64,000 bases of DNA, from contig CBDDIR010000003.1 of NCBI GenBank assembly GCA_965229115.1, positions 4,030,001-4,094,000 on the forward strand, written 5' to 3'. The stretch is from UBA7672 sp965229115 (GTDB lineage: Bacteria > Pseudomonadota > Alphaproteobacteria > Caulobacterales > Hyphomonadaceae). Below the pieces are notes generated by a model. It was not told the DNA's origin. It made no database searches and worked only from the letters and a program-made list of their open reading frames with translations. Each line of letters starts with the position of its first letter. The first letter of the stretch is position 1. Shown here one piece after another: positions 25,601 through 35,000 of this stretch. The translations under genes were made by a program, and so were the position numbers.

Positions 25601-25798
25601 ATCCCGATGGCCTTCAACGTCGGAGCCGGCGCAGAAGTCCAGCGACCGCTCGCGACGGTTGTGATCGGCGGGATCATTTCGTCGACAGCGCTCACACTAC
25701 TCGTTCTGCCCGCGCTCTACCGGCTTGTGCATCGCAGAAGCCGCGAGCCGCTTGCCTCTACACGCAACACGACCCTGGCAGAGCAGGGGGCGGGCTGA
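22622..25798 (+). CDS. czcA: CzcA-type heavy-metal RND pump (HME1), czc system 1
   Basis: Inner-membrane pump of 1058 residues. The TM4 motif DFGLIVDGAVIIVEN places Asp402, Asp408 and Glu415 exactly as in the Zn/Co/Cd pump CzcA, so the HME1 class is well supported. Other landmarks: PDITNVQVQINTEARGYSPLEAEQRVTYPVE near residue 40 and a conserved second half ending in a short tail. Third gene of czcCBA; a 12-bp-stem hairpin follows 21 bp after the stop. Confidence 0.96.
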   Translation: MLKSIIHLSIKFRWAVLAIVVCLIGLGVWSFQRLPIDATPDITNVQVQINTEARGYSPLEAEQRVTYPVETAIAGIPGLDFTRSVSRYGLSQVTVVFEDGTDIYFARQQVNERLQSVRSQLPPGVEPQLGPIATGLGEIFMYVVEAEEGARKPDGSAYTPEDLRTLQDWVIRPQLRSTKGVTEVNTIGGFVRQYHVTPWPSRLTALGLTLDDVIDALETNNANLGAGYVERYGEQLLLRSPGQAAGIEDLNGIVVAERNGVPIRVADVADVIMGEELRTGAATENGKEIVLGTVFMLMGENSKAVAQATAEKLEIAARALPAGVSAKPIYDRTELVNRTVETVEKNLVEGALLVIVILFLLLGNFRAALITAFVIPLAMLMTITGMVANKVSGNLMSLGALDFGLIVDGAVIIVENCLRRFGEAQHGLGRLLTREERFALAEDATVEVIKPSIFGVLIITLVYVPIFALSGVEGKMFHPMAFTVVLALTAALLLSLTFVPAAIALFVTGKVSEKESAIMRGARSAYEPMLNAALRFRGFIVAGAVALVALAGFAASRMGSEFIPNLDEGDIALHALRIPGTSLTQALAMQTALESKIRDMPEVERVVAKIGTADIATDPMPPSVADTFVLLKDRKEWPDPNKPKAQVVSELEAIVRRVPGNNYEFTQPIQMRFNELISGVRSDVAIKVFGDDPEQLLALGDQIETLVNGIEGAQDPKVEQVTGLPVLQVTPNRPALARLGLNVSDLQSVLGASFGGADAGAIFEGDRRFDVVVRLPESLRRDVDAIGQLRIPLRQRDGETMRGFVPLQEVATIELSIGANQISRENGKRRVVVTSNVRDRDLGSFVTEVQRKVAQEITILPGYWVEYGGTFQQLISGAQRLALVVPVALLLILGLLYALFRSAKDALIVFSGVPLAMTGGIAALLIRDLPLSISAGVGFIALSGVAVLNGVVMLTFIRSLRQEGRLLDDAIVEGALTRLRPVLMTALVASLGFIPMAFNVGAGAEVQRPLATVVIGGIISSTALTLLVLPALYRLVHRRSREPLASTRNTTLAEQGAG

Positions 25799-25819
25799 CG
25801 TCAGGACCACACGACTAAC

Positions 25820-25849
25820 GCGCACCACGGGACGTCCCCCGTGGTGCGC
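25820..25849. terminator. Perfect 12-bp-stem hairpin after czcA 1
   Basis: GCGCACCACGGG, 6-nt loop, CCCGTGGTGCGC. No T-run follows, so it may be an intrinsic terminator of weak type, an attenuator, or an mRNA-stabilising hairpin that sets the ratio of czcCBA to the downstream hupE gene, whose start is 20 bp later. Confidence 0.6.
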
Positions 25850-25869
25850 TACTCGGAAAAGGATGGGAA

Positions 25870-26595
25870 ATGAAAGCTACAAGTATAATGCGACCACGAT
25901 GGTCACGCGAGAACATCGCTTGGGCGACAGCCTTTGCGATGTGTCTTCTCTGGCTTATCGGCGCTGAAGCCTTCGCGCACGGCGTTGAAGCGGGCGACAA
26001 GGGATACATTCAGGAAACGTCTGGCGTGGTTTTCCTGCCATGGCTCTACCTCGGCGCGAAGCACATGGTGACGGGTTACGATCACCTGCTGTTCCTGTTC
26101 GGCGTCATCTTCTTCCTCTACAAGATGAAGGATGTCGGCACGTATGTGACGATGTTCGCTGTCGGACACTCCGTTACCCTATTGTTCGGCGTGCTGAGCA
26201 ATATCAGCGTCAGCTCCTACATCGTCGATGCGATCATTGGCCTGTCGGTTGTCTACAAGGCGCTCGACAACATGGGCGCCTACAAGCGCTGGTTCGGATA
26301 TCAACCGAACACGAAGGCGGCGACGCTCATCTTCGGCCTGTTCCACGGCTTTGGTCTCGCGACCAAGTTGCAGGACTTCCAGATGTCGCCGGACGGCCTG
26401 TTCGTGAACCTCATCGCCTTCAACATTGGCGTCGAGATCGGTCAGCTGCTGGCGCTCGGCGCAATCCTCATCCTGATGGGATTTTGGCGCAAGACGGCCA
26501 GCTTCTGGAAACACGCCTATCTCGCCAACGTCGTCCTCATGACGCTCGGTTTCGTTCTGACGGGCTATCAGCTCGTCGGTTACTTCGTCGCTTGA
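25870..26595 (+). CDS. HupE/UreJ family membrane protein
   Basis: A 241-residue inner-membrane protein with a cleavable-looking N-terminus (GAEAFAHGV) and six or seven helices. Family motifs: LYLGAKHMVTGYDHLLFLFGVIFF and LIFGLFHGFGLATKLQDF, with conserved His and Asp likely to coordinate metal. HupE/UreJ proteins are nickel or cobalt permeases or accessory proteins; copies inside czc loci may move Ni/Co or Zn. It is followed after 13 bp by the anchor protein gene and then by an MFS gene. Direction of transport cannot be read. Confidence 0.88.
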   Translation: MKATSIMRPRWSRENIAWATAFAMCLLWLIGAEAFAHGVEAGDKGYIQETSGVVFLPWLYLGAKHMVTGYDHLLFLFGVIFFLYKMKDVGTYVTMFAVGHSVTLLFGVLSNISVSSYIVDAIIGLSVVYKALDNMGAYKRWFGYQPNTKAATLIFGLFHGFGLATKLQDFQMSPDGLFVNLIAFNIGVEIGQLLALGAILILMGFWRKTASFWKHAYLANVVLMTLGFVLTGYQLVGYFVA

Positions 26596-26608
26596 ACGGG
26601 ATTCCTCC

Positions 26609-27277
26609 ATGTATAACGCAAACAAACCTGACGTCGCCGACCTCCCATCCACCAATCAGTTGCTGAAGTCGACTGGCATCGCAGCTGTCGTGGCAAGCGC
26701 ATTGCTGGTTCTTGTTGTTCTGCCCGCCGAGTACGGCGTGGATCCCACCGGCGCCGGCTCCCTGCTTGGCTTGACCGAGATGGGCCGCATCAAGCTGCAG
26801 CTGGCAGAAGAAGCCAAGGCGGACGCAGCCGCCGATCTTGCAGCAGCCAATGGTGCAGCGCCTGCTGAGGCATCGCAGCAGAGTGCAACACCCACACCTG
26901 AAATGCGTCCGCGAGCAGACGAGGCGGCTCCAGGCGCCGTTGCCGAACAGGCGGCGGATGGCTGGACCGACACGACCACGATCAATCTCGCGCCCGACGA
27001 GGGCTCGGAGGTGAAGCTGGTGATGGAGAAGGGCGCGGTCGCGCGCTTCGAATGGTCCACCAACGGTCCCAAGGTGAACTACGACACCCACGCCGACGCG
27101 CCGGGCATCAACTATCACGGCTACGGCAAGGGCAATGGCGTCGACCGTCAGGCCGGAGAAATCACGGCAGCCTTCACCGGTGCGCACGGCTGGTTCTGGC
27201 GCAATCGCAGCGGTGAGCCGGTGACGATCACGCTTCGCACGTCCGGCCAATACACCGAAGTCAAGCAACTCGACTGA
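26609..27277 (+). CDS. Transmembrane anchor protein (czc-associated)
   Basis: A 222-residue protein with a short cytoplasmic N-terminus (MYNANKPDVADLPSTNQLLKST), one membrane helix (about residues 24-45), an Ala/Glu-rich stalk and a C-terminal periplasmic domain (INLAPDEGSEVKLVMEKGAVARFEW ... TAAFTGAHGWFWRNRSGEPVTITL), which looks like a small beta-sandwich. It always seems to travel with hupE-type genes in my memory of such loci, but its biochemical role is unknown. Spacing of 13 bp before and 15 bp after indicates one operon. Confidence 0.8.
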   Translation: MYNANKPDVADLPSTNQLLKSTGIAAVVASALLVLVVLPAEYGVDPTGAGSLLGLTEMGRIKLQLAEEAKADAAADLAAANGAAPAEASQQSATPTPEMRPRADEAAPGAVAEQAADGWTDTTTINLAPDEGSEVKLVMEKGAVARFEWSTNGPKVNYDTHADAPGINYHGYGKGNGVDRQAGEITAAFTGAHGWFWRNRSGEPVTITLRTSGQYTEVKQLD

Positions 27278-27292
27278 TCAGGGTCCGTCGTC

Positions 27293-28627
27293 ATGTTTTC
27301 TCCGCTCAGCAACCACGTTTACCGCAACCTGTTCATTGCACAGGTCATGGCGCTGCTCGGTACAGGCATGGCGACGGTCGCCTTGGGTTTGCTCGCTTTC
27401 AAAATCGCAGGCGCCAACAGCGGCGAAGTACTCGGTGTGGCGCTCGCTATCAAGATGATCGCCTATATCGCCGTGGCGCCGTTCGCGAGCGCGCTAGCAG
27501 CAAAAGTGCCCCGAAAGACACTGCTGGTATCGCTCGATGTGGTGCGCGCCGGCGTGGCCATCTCTCTGCCATTCGTCACCGGGGCCTGGCAGGTCTATGG
27601 CCTTATGACCGTTCTCTACATAGCCTCGGCGGCCTTCACGCCGGCGTTCCAGTCCATGATCCCCGACATTATCGGGGATGAACGCGAGTACACAAAGGCA
27701 CTCTCACTTTCGCGTCTTGCCTCCGACCTCGAAAGCGTCGCGAGTCCCGTCATTGCGGCGGTCCTGCTTGGCTTCATGACATTCAACAACCTGTTCGTCG
27801 GTACGGCGATCGGCTTCGTCGCGTCGGCAATTCTCGTTGTCTTGGTGGCGCTTCCCGCAAAGCCGGTGACCAAACCCAAACCATTTCTTCAAAGACTCAC
27901 GATCGGATTCCGACAGTTTGTCCGGACACCGAGGCTTCGTGGACTGCTTGCCGTAAGTCTCGCAACGGCGGCAGGCGGAGCCATGGTGTTCGTCAACACC
28001 GTCGGGATCGTCCAGTCCGAACTACGGCTAGGACCGCAGGAAACGGCCTGGGCGTTGGCCGTGTTCGGGGCCGGATCGATGTCCGCAGCGCTTCTCCTCC
28101 CGCTCGTTCTCGACTCGGTCCCGGACCGGTTGGCCATGGTCATGGGCGCCGCCATCATGACCGTCGTGCTGATAGCCGGCTCAGTGACGGGACATGGTTA
28201 TATCGCGCTTCTCTTCCTGTGGTTCACGATGGGTGTGGGGTACTCGCTTACCATCACACCAGCAGGGCGCGCCCTGAGGCGCTCGTCGTCGGCGACAGAC
28301 CGCCCGGCTCTGTTCGCCGCGCATTTTGCGCTCTCGCACGCCTGTTGGCTTCTTGCTTATCCGTTGGCTGGACTCGTCGGCGCGAAGGCTGACGTGAACC
28401 TGGCTTTTATTCTTCTCGCGGGGCTCTGCGCGACCGCTACAATTGCTGCCTATCTCATCTGGCCATCAACCGATCCGGACAACATCCCGCACAAACATAA
28501 CAACCTACCGGCTGACCATCCTCATCGACGGGAGGGAGGCGCCAATCACGACCACCCCTTCGTCATTGATGAACATCATCCTGAATGGCCGGAAGAAGCG
28601 GCGAGGCGCAACCGTAGCGAAACGTAA
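27293..28627 (+). CDS. MFS transporter, possible metal efflux permease
   Basis: A 444-residue major-facilitator protein with about twelve helices, starting FSPLSNHVYRNLFIAQVMALLGTGMATVALGLLAF as in drug/metal MFS exporters. The C-terminal cytoplasmic tail is charged and His-rich (PHKHNNLPADHPHRREGGANHDHPFVIDEHHPEWPEE), suggesting metal binding. It follows hupE and the anchor gene on the same strand. The substrate is unknown; nickel or cobalt export is a guess from the context and the tail. Confidence 0.85.
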   Translation: MFSPLSNHVYRNLFIAQVMALLGTGMATVALGLLAFKIAGANSGEVLGVALAIKMIAYIAVAPFASALAAKVPRKTLLVSLDVVRAGVAISLPFVTGAWQVYGLMTVLYIASAAFTPAFQSMIPDIIGDEREYTKALSLSRLASDLESVASPVIAAVLLGFMTFNNLFVGTAIGFVASAILVVLVALPAKPVTKPKPFLQRLTIGFRQFVRTPRLRGLLAVSLATAAGGAMVFVNTVGIVQSELRLGPQETAWALAVFGAGSMSAALLLPLVLDSVPDRLAMVMGAAIMTVVLIAGSVTGHGYIALLFLWFTMGVGYSLTITPAGRALRRSSSATDRPALFAAHFALSHACWLLAYPLAGLVGAKADVNLAFILLAGLCATATIAAYLIWPSTDPDNIPHKHNNLPADHPHRREGGANHDHPFVIDEHHPEWPEEAARRNRSET

Positions 28628-28998
28628 GGAAGGACACTTCCGCTTGGGGCTTGTGGGTCCCGGGGGGAGCTCAACAAAGTGAAAGCGCTTCGTCTCTCGA
28701 CATCGTGGTGCTTCTCGTTCGTGCCAACCGGCACATCCTTGCAGCGTCTCCGACTCTACAACTGAACATTCGTATACGCATTCGTCGCCCGCTTCAGGGG
28801 AAGAACTGACAAGCGCCACGGCGGCTGCGACTTCAGCTCTTCGCCGACCGGGTTTCGGGTGCGGAGGGTTCTGATATAACATCACCCTAGGAGCTTGAAT
28901 CATTTCGCGGATTTGATCTACCGCGTCATTCTTTCTTATGGCGCGCTTAAGGTCCCCGGGGTAGATCGAGGCATCATCACTCACTACCTGACATAGCG
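28628..28998. other. Intergenic region before czc system 2
   Basis: About 370 bp without a supported gene. A minus-strand open frame (28505-29005) runs antisense into the MFS gene and has no family features. The region probably contains the promoter of the second His-rich/czc unit, but no clear -35/-10 pair or operator was recognised. Confidence 0.35.
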
Positions 28999-29370
28999 AT
29001 GGCATTCGGATCGATCATGCAAGCGGTGTTGGGGCTGGCGCGCGTCGCGCTTGCCGCGATCCTGCTTGTTGGCGTGCCGCTCGCGGAAGCTGCAACGTGT
29101 GGCGGTGAAACTGCGGTCGTCGTTGGAACGGTCGACACCGCAGCAGACGTACCAAAAGTGCAGGTTGCGGATGGTTCTGCCCACGATTCGAAATCTGGCG
29201 GCGACGCACAACACTGCATTCACGGTCATTGCCACCATTCAACGCCGTTCAAGGCTGACGATACGGCTTCGCCTGTCGTCATCGAGGCGTCTTCTGGTAT
29301 GAAGCTCGCCATGACTTCCGTCGTGCTCACGCACGTCTCGGGGAGTCTCGAACGCCCCCCCAAAGCCTGA
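28999..29370 (+). CDS. Small secreted protein with Cys/His motif upstream of czcC 2
   Basis: A 123-residue protein with an N-terminal signal (RVALAAILLVGVPLAEAATC), a Val-rich middle and the metal-site-like segment DAQHCIHGHCHHSTPF. Position and size match the His-rich protein before the first czc system, although the sequences are not closely alike. It is probably a periplasmic metal-binding protein. It is separated from the TolC gene by 65 bp containing a 7-bp-stem hairpin. No named family is claimed. Confidence 0.65.
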   Translation: MAFGSIMQAVLGLARVALAAILLVGVPLAEAATCGGETAVVVGTVDTAADVPKVQVADGSAHDSKSGGDAQHCIHGHCHHSTPFKADDTASPVVIEASSGMKLAMTSVVLTHVSGSLERPPKA

Positions 29371-29385
29371 GTCAAAGTGAAACCG

Positions 29386-29405
29386 TGCGCGCTTTCGTGC
29401 GCGCA
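29386..29405. other. Short GC-rich hairpin between secreted protein and czcC 2
   Basis: TGCGCGC, 6-nt loop, GCGCGCA. No T-run. It may be an attenuator or processing site within the operon. Confidence 0.4.
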
Positions 29406-29435
29406 GTTCTGACACTCTGATTTCAGGGACTCCCT

Positions 29436-30680
29436 ATGTCTTCGATCAATCGCGTCTGCGGACGCATGGCGCTCGCGTGGGCGCTGGCGGCAATGCTTCC
29501 GGCCGGGGCCGCGTGGGCGCAGGTAGCGCCAAAACCAATGACTCTGGCGGAAGCGCTGGAGCTGGCCAGCGCGACTTCGCCGTCTGTAGGTATTGCTGAC
29601 GCGCAGGTCGATGCGGCCCGCGGCCGGCAGAAACAGGCAGGGGCGGGGATCAACCCGGAGCTCAGCTACAATGTCGAGAACTTCTCGGGCAAAGGCGCTT
29701 TGCGCGGGATGGATGGCTCCGAATCAACTATCGGCCTGTCCCAGCAGATTGAGCTTGGCGGCAAACGCGAGGCCCGGCGCGACACGGCCGGCCGCGAAGC
29801 GGACGCAGTCGTTGTACGCTCGCGTATCACGCGCGCCGATCTCGATCTCGCCGTGCGCGACAGGTTCGCGGAACTGTCCGCGGCTGAAGAGCGTCTTGAA
29901 TTGGCGCGGACGTCGGCGGATCGCGCGAACCGCCTTTCGAGCGTAGCCCAGTCGCTTGTCGATGCTGGCCGCGAGCCGCCGCTGCGCTTGCTCCGCGCCC
30001 AGGCTCAGCAGGCAGAGGCTCAAGCCCAGCTCAACATCGCAACTGCTGAATTGGGGGCCGCACAACGCGCGCTGGCCGCCCTCTGGGGCGGTTCGCAGGA
30101 TCTGGTCGACGCGATGGGGCCTTGGGAATTCCGCCGCGAGAACGAAGCACTCAACACTGCTCCAACTGATACGCTCGACTATCAGGTGGCAGTTGCCGAA
30201 CACGAAGCTGCGGAAGCTGCTCTGCGGCTTCAGAAAGCAAACGCCTGGGTCGATGTCACGGTGAACGCCGGCTACCGGCGGTTTGAAGCGACCAAAGAAA
30301 GCGCCTGGGTTGCCGGCGTCAGCGTTCCGATCCCGATCCAGAACATGAATGGCGGCGCAATCGCCGCGGCGCGCGCCGATGACCGTGCATCCGAGCTTCA
30401 GCTCAATGTCACGCTGATCGATGCGGTTCGCAAACTCAACGACGCGCGATCGGCCTTCGAAGCTGCAGACGCACGGGCCGCCGCTCTGGAGAACCAGGCA
30501 GTACGTCAAGCGGAAGAGGCATTGAACCTGGCCCAGATCGGCTACGAGGCTGGCCGCTTCCAGCTGATCGACGTTCTCGATGCGGAAGACGCCTTTGCGA
30601 GCATCCGGACTGCATCGATCGAAGCGCGTCTCGCGCGCGCAAAGGCTGCCGCGGCTCTCATCCGGGCGAACGCCAAATGA
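29436..30680 (+). CDS. czcC: TolC-family outer membrane protein (CzcC-like), czc system 2
   Basis: Outer-membrane channel of the second CzcCBA-type system, 414 residues, signal ending GAAWAQ. Two efflux-domain repeats are present: MTLAEALELASATSPSVGIADAQVDAARG with IGLSQQIELGGKREARRDTA, and AWVDVTVNAGYRRFEATKESAWVAGVSVPIPIQNMNGG, ending AGRFQLIDVLDAEDAF. It is distinct from the channel of system 1, so the two systems are not a recent tandem copy. The adaptor gene follows after 78 bp. Confidence 0.92.
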   Translation: MSSINRVCGRMALAWALAAMLPAGAAWAQVAPKPMTLAEALELASATSPSVGIADAQVDAARGRQKQAGAGINPELSYNVENFSGKGALRGMDGSESTIGLSQQIELGGKREARRDTAGREADAVVVRSRITRADLDLAVRDRFAELSAAEERLELARTSADRANRLSSVAQSLVDAGREPPLRLLRAQAQQAEAQAQLNIATAELGAAQRALAALWGGSQDLVDAMGPWEFRRENEALNTAPTDTLDYQVAVAEHEAAEAALRLQKANAWVDVTVNAGYRRFEATKESAWVAGVSVPIPIQNMNGGAIAAARADDRASELQLNVTLIDAVRKLNDARSAFEAADARAAALENQAVRQAEEALNLAQIGYEAGRFQLIDVLDAEDAFASIRTASIEARLARAKAAAALIRANAK

Positions 30681-30758
30681 CAAGCAAAGCCAACTCGTTC
30701 CTTCCCCAACATGCATTCCGCGCCGTGCAGGCCGCGCTCTCTCAAGAAAGCCACAACA

Positions 30759-32018
30759 ATGACGTTCTCTAAGAAACAACTGATGATAGGCGGCGCAGCC
30801 ATCGTCCTCGCGGGCGTAGGTCTCACCGCCGGTTTGCTGCTTGGCGGCGGACATCCCAGCCATGTCGGCGAAACCCCCGAGCAGCATGCATCCGAAATCG
30901 GCGCAACGGCGACGCAGGTTGCAGATCACGACGAGCACGCTGGTGAAGAGGGCGGTCACGCCGAAGAGGGTGGAGAAGAGCACGCCGAAGGCGAAGTCGA
31001 TATCGACGAGAAAGCCATCGAGACGGCTGGCATCGGTTTGATCACCATCGCTCCGGGAAGCCTGGGCGCAGAGATCACGGCTCAGGCGACAGTTGCTGCA
31101 TCCCCAAGTGGTGAAGCGATCCTGACTGCACGCGCGTCTGGCGCGATCACGGATATTCGCAAGCGTCTCGGTGACCCGGTCAGCCGCGGTGAGACTGTTG
31201 CGGTCGTATTGAGCCCTGATGCTTCAGCGCTATCAGCCTCACTCACCAGTGCTAAATCACGTCTCGATCTCGCACGCACCAGTTTCGAGCGGGAGAAGAC
31301 GCTCTTTGACTCGAAGATCACGTCACGCCAGGACTTGGAGCGAGCTCAATCCGAATTGGCGCAGGCCGAAGCGGAGTTCCGCCGCAGCGAATCGTCGGCC
31401 CGTGCTGCGCGGGTCACCAGTGACGGCCAGTCGGTCGCCATTGCGAGCCAGATCAACGGCCGGATCACATCGGTGACGGCAGCCGCCAAGCTCGGCGCCT
31501 ACGTATCGCCGGAAACGGAACTCTTCCGCATTGCTGATCCCTCCAAGATCCAGATCGAAGCGGCCGTTCCCGTTCTCGACGCACAGCGCGTGCGTCCAGG
31601 CGATCAAGCCTCGATCGAAAGCAACGGCCAGCTCCTGGCCGCCAAGGTGCGATCCGTAACGCCGTCGGTCGATGCGGCGAGCCGCGCGGCCACCGTCGTG
31701 CTGGATGTCATGGAGAAAAGCGAGACGCTTCAACCGGGTCAATTCGCGCGCGCTTTGATCCGTCCGGCGTCGACACGGGGCGCAGGGACGTCTGGCTTCG
31801 TTCTTCCCGAAGAAGCGGTCCAGAACGTCGAAGGCCGCGATGTTGTCTTCGTCCGTACCGCTGATGGTTTCATGGCGACGCCGGTGAAGACCGGCCAACG
31901 TGGCGGCGGCCGCATCGAGATCGTTGAGGGCCTCGAGCCCGGCTCGATCGTCGCTGGTCGCAAGGCATTCGTCCTGAAGGCCGAACTCGGCAAGGGCGAC
32001 GCCGGTCATGATCACTAG
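30759..32018 (+). CDS. czcB: RND efflux periplasmic adaptor (CzcB-like), czc system 2
   Basis: A 419-residue adaptor with an N-terminal membrane helix (about residues 6-27) and a His/Glu-rich linker (DHDEHAGEEGGHAEEGGEEHAEGE, about 55-80) that probably binds Zn or Cd. Domains follow in the order barrel-sandwich, coiled-coil hairpin (LTSAKSRLDLARTSFEREKTLFDSK), lipoyl, beta-barrel. The end is GDAGHDH. The ATG at 30759 is preferred over 30711 because it places the hydrophobic segment directly at the N-terminus. Confidence 0.92.
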   Translation: MTFSKKQLMIGGAAIVLAGVGLTAGLLLGGGHPSHVGETPEQHASEIGATATQVADHDEHAGEEGGHAEEGGEEHAEGEVDIDEKAIETAGIGLITIAPGSLGAEITAQATVAASPSGEAILTARASGAITDIRKRLGDPVSRGETVAVVLSPDASALSASLTSAKSRLDLARTSFEREKTLFDSKITSRQDLERAQSELAQAEAEFRRSESSARAARVTSDGQSVAIASQINGRITSVTAAAKLGAYVSPETELFRIADPSKIQIEAAVPVLDAQRVRPGDQASIESNGQLLAAKVRSVTPSVDAASRAATVVLDVMEKSETLQPGQFARALIRPASTRGAGTSGFVLPEEAVQNVEGRDVVFVRTADGFMATPVKTGQRGGGRIEIVEGLEPGSIVAGRKAFVLKAELGKGDAGHDH

Positions 32019-32051
32019 TCCAGCAATCAAACAGATACAGAGCACCCAGCC

Positions 32052-35000
32052 ATGATTGCCAGGATCCTCTCCCTCTCCGTGCGCGCCCGCTACCTCATCG
32101 TCTTTGCGACGCTGTTGGTGGCCGCCTTTGGCGTGTTCAACCTCATCAAGCTGCCGATCGATGCCGTTCCGGACATCACCAACAAGCAGGTTCAGATCAA
32201 TACGACTGCCCCTGAGTTGGCGCCGCTCGAAATCGAGAAGCGTGTGACGTTCCCAGTAGAGACAGCACTGTCCGGCATTCCCGGACTGCAGAGTACACGC
32301 TCGCTGTCACGCAATGGCTTCAGCCAGGTAACGGCGGTGTTCGCCGAGAACACCGATATCTACTTCGCACGCCAGCAGGTCACCGAACGACTTGCGCAAT
32401 CGCGGGATTCGCTACCGGACGGCGTGCAGCCCATGATCGGGCCGATCACGACCGGCCTCGGCGACATCTTCATGTGGACCGTGGAATACGCGCCGCGTGA
32501 TCCCAAGGCTGGATCGACCAATGATGGCAAACCAGGCTGGCAGAGCGATGGCAGCTTCCTCACCAGCGAGGGCGAGCGGCTCACGGACGACGTGTCTCGC
32601 GGCGCCTATCTCCGGACGGTTCAGGACTGGATCATTCGTCCGCAGATGCGTGCGATTGCGAACGTCGCAGGGATCGACTCGATCGGCGGCTACGAGAAGC
32701 AGTTCGTCGTTGAGCCAGACCCGGCCAAGCTGGCCGCGTTCGGCGTCTCGTTCTCGGAATTGGCGACAGCGCTGGAAAGCGCCAACTTGTCCGTCGGCGC
32801 CAACTTCCTCCAGCGAGGCGGGGAGTCCTTCCTCATCCGTGCAGATGCTCGCGTCCGCACATTGGACGAAATCCGCCGCGCCGTTGTGGCGAACCGTCAG
32901 GGCGTCCCCGTGGCTGTTCAGGACCTTGCAGAGGTGAAAGTCGGCGGCGGTCTCCGTACCGGCGCAGCCACCAAGAACGGCGAAGAAGTTGTCATCGGAA
33001 CAGCCTTCATGCTGACCGGCGCCAACAGCCGGACTGTCGCATCAGACGTCGGCGCACGTCTCGATCAGGTGGCCAAATCGCTGCCAGAAGGCGTGCAGGC
33101 GAATGTTGCCTACGACCGGGCCAAGCTGGTCGGCGCGACCATCACAACCGTTGAAAAGAACCTCGCCGAAGGCGCGTTGTTCGTGATCGTCATCCTCTTC
33201 GTCATGCTCGGCAACTTCCGCGCAGCGATGATCACCGGGATGGTCATTCCCTTGTCCATGCTGATGACAGCCATCGGCATGAATGAACTCCACGTGTCGG
33301 GCAACTTGATGAGCCTTGGCGCGCTCGACTTCGGCCTCATCGTCGATGGAGCCGTCATCATCGTCGAGAACTGCCTGCGCAGGCTGTCCGAGCGGCAGCA
33401 TCACGAGGGCAGGCTGCTCACTCTGCAGGAGCGTCTCTTCGAAGTGACGGAGGCCTCCAAGGAGATGATCCAACCGACCGTCTTCGGCCAGGCGATCATC
33501 TTCCTCGTCTACGCACCGCTACTCGCGTTCACGGGCGTTGAAGGCAAGCTGTTCTCGCCTATGGCCATCACGGTCATGCTGGCGCTGGCCGGCGCCTTCA
33601 TTCTCTCGCTGACCTTCGTTCCTGCGATGGTGGCGATCCTGATCAGCGGCAAGGTCTCCGAGAAGGAGGTGCCGATGGTGCGTATTACCAAGGCGCGCTA
33701 TGCACCGCTGCTGCGTGCAGCTGTCAAAGCGCCGATTCCTGTCATCGGCGTTGGAGCGGCCATCTTCGCTGTCGCCGCTTTCCTCTTCACCACGCTGGGG
33801 CAGGAATTCACGCCCCAGCTGGATGAGAAGGATCTGGCAGTCCAGGCTCTGCGTATCCCCTCGACCTCGCTCGACCAGTCGATCGACATGCAGAAACGCG
33901 TCGAGCACGCCGTCAAAGCGCTGCCCGAAGTCGAGCGGGTCATGTCCAAGACGGGTACCGCCGAAGTCGCTGCCGATCCAATGCCGGTCAACATCTCCGA
34001 CGGCTTCGTCATCGTGAAGCCGAAGGAGGAGTGGCCAGACAAGTCCATGACCAAGGAGCAGCTCGTTGCAAAGATCGAGAAGGCAATCTCGGGCGAGGTA
34101 GGTAACCAGTTCGAGTTCAGCCAGCCGATCGAGCTTCGCTTCAATGAACTGATCTCTGGCGTTCGCTCGGACGTTGCGGTCAAGCTTTATGGCGATGACC
34201 TCGACGCTCTTGGCCCGGTCGCCGGCCAGATCGCGACGACGTTGCAGTCGATCAGCGGTTCTGCCGACGTGAAGGTTGAGCAAACTCAGGGCTTCCCGGT
34301 CCTCGACGTTCGGTTCAACCGCGATGCCATCGCTCGCTACGGCCTCACAATCGAGGAAGTGGCGGATGCCGTGGCTTCGGCGCTGGGCGGCCGTGAGGCT
34401 GGCCTGGTGTTCGAAGGCGATCGACGGTTCGAGATCGTGGTGCGGGTGTCTGATATCCTGCGCAACAATGTCGACGCGATCGGAGCACTTCCGGTCATGC
34501 TCCCGGCCGTTGACGGACAACCGCGCCTCAGCGTGCCGCTCCGGGCACTGGCTGAGTTCTCGTTCACCGAGGGCCTCAACCAGATCAGCCGTGAGAATGG
34601 CAAGCGGCGTGTCGTGATCCAGGCCAACATCCGTGGCCGCGATCTCGGCAGCTTCGTCACCGAGGCTCAGGCAAAGGTTGCTCAGGTGAAGCTCCCGTCG
34701 GGCGCCTACATTCAGTGGGGCGGCCAGTTCGAAAACCTGCAGGCTGCGACAGCACGCCTGTCGATCGTGGTTCCGATCTGCTTCGCCCTGATCCTTGTGC
34801 TACTCTACATGGCTCTAGGCGGCATTGCGCCCGCGCTTGCCGTGTTCTCGGCGGTGCCGCTGGCTTTGGCAGGGGGTGTCTTTGCTCTCGTCCTGCGTGG
34901 TTTGCCGTTCTCGATCTCGGCTGCTGTTGGCTTCATCGCGCTCTCGGGCGTGGCCGTCCTCAACGGCCTGGTGATGATGACGAGCATCCGCAAACGTCTG

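Noticed and set aside
28505..29005. 166-residue minus-strand open frame before czc system 2
   Set aside because: A third of it is antisense to the MFS gene; no recognisable motif or signal. It could still be a gene, but support is too weak.
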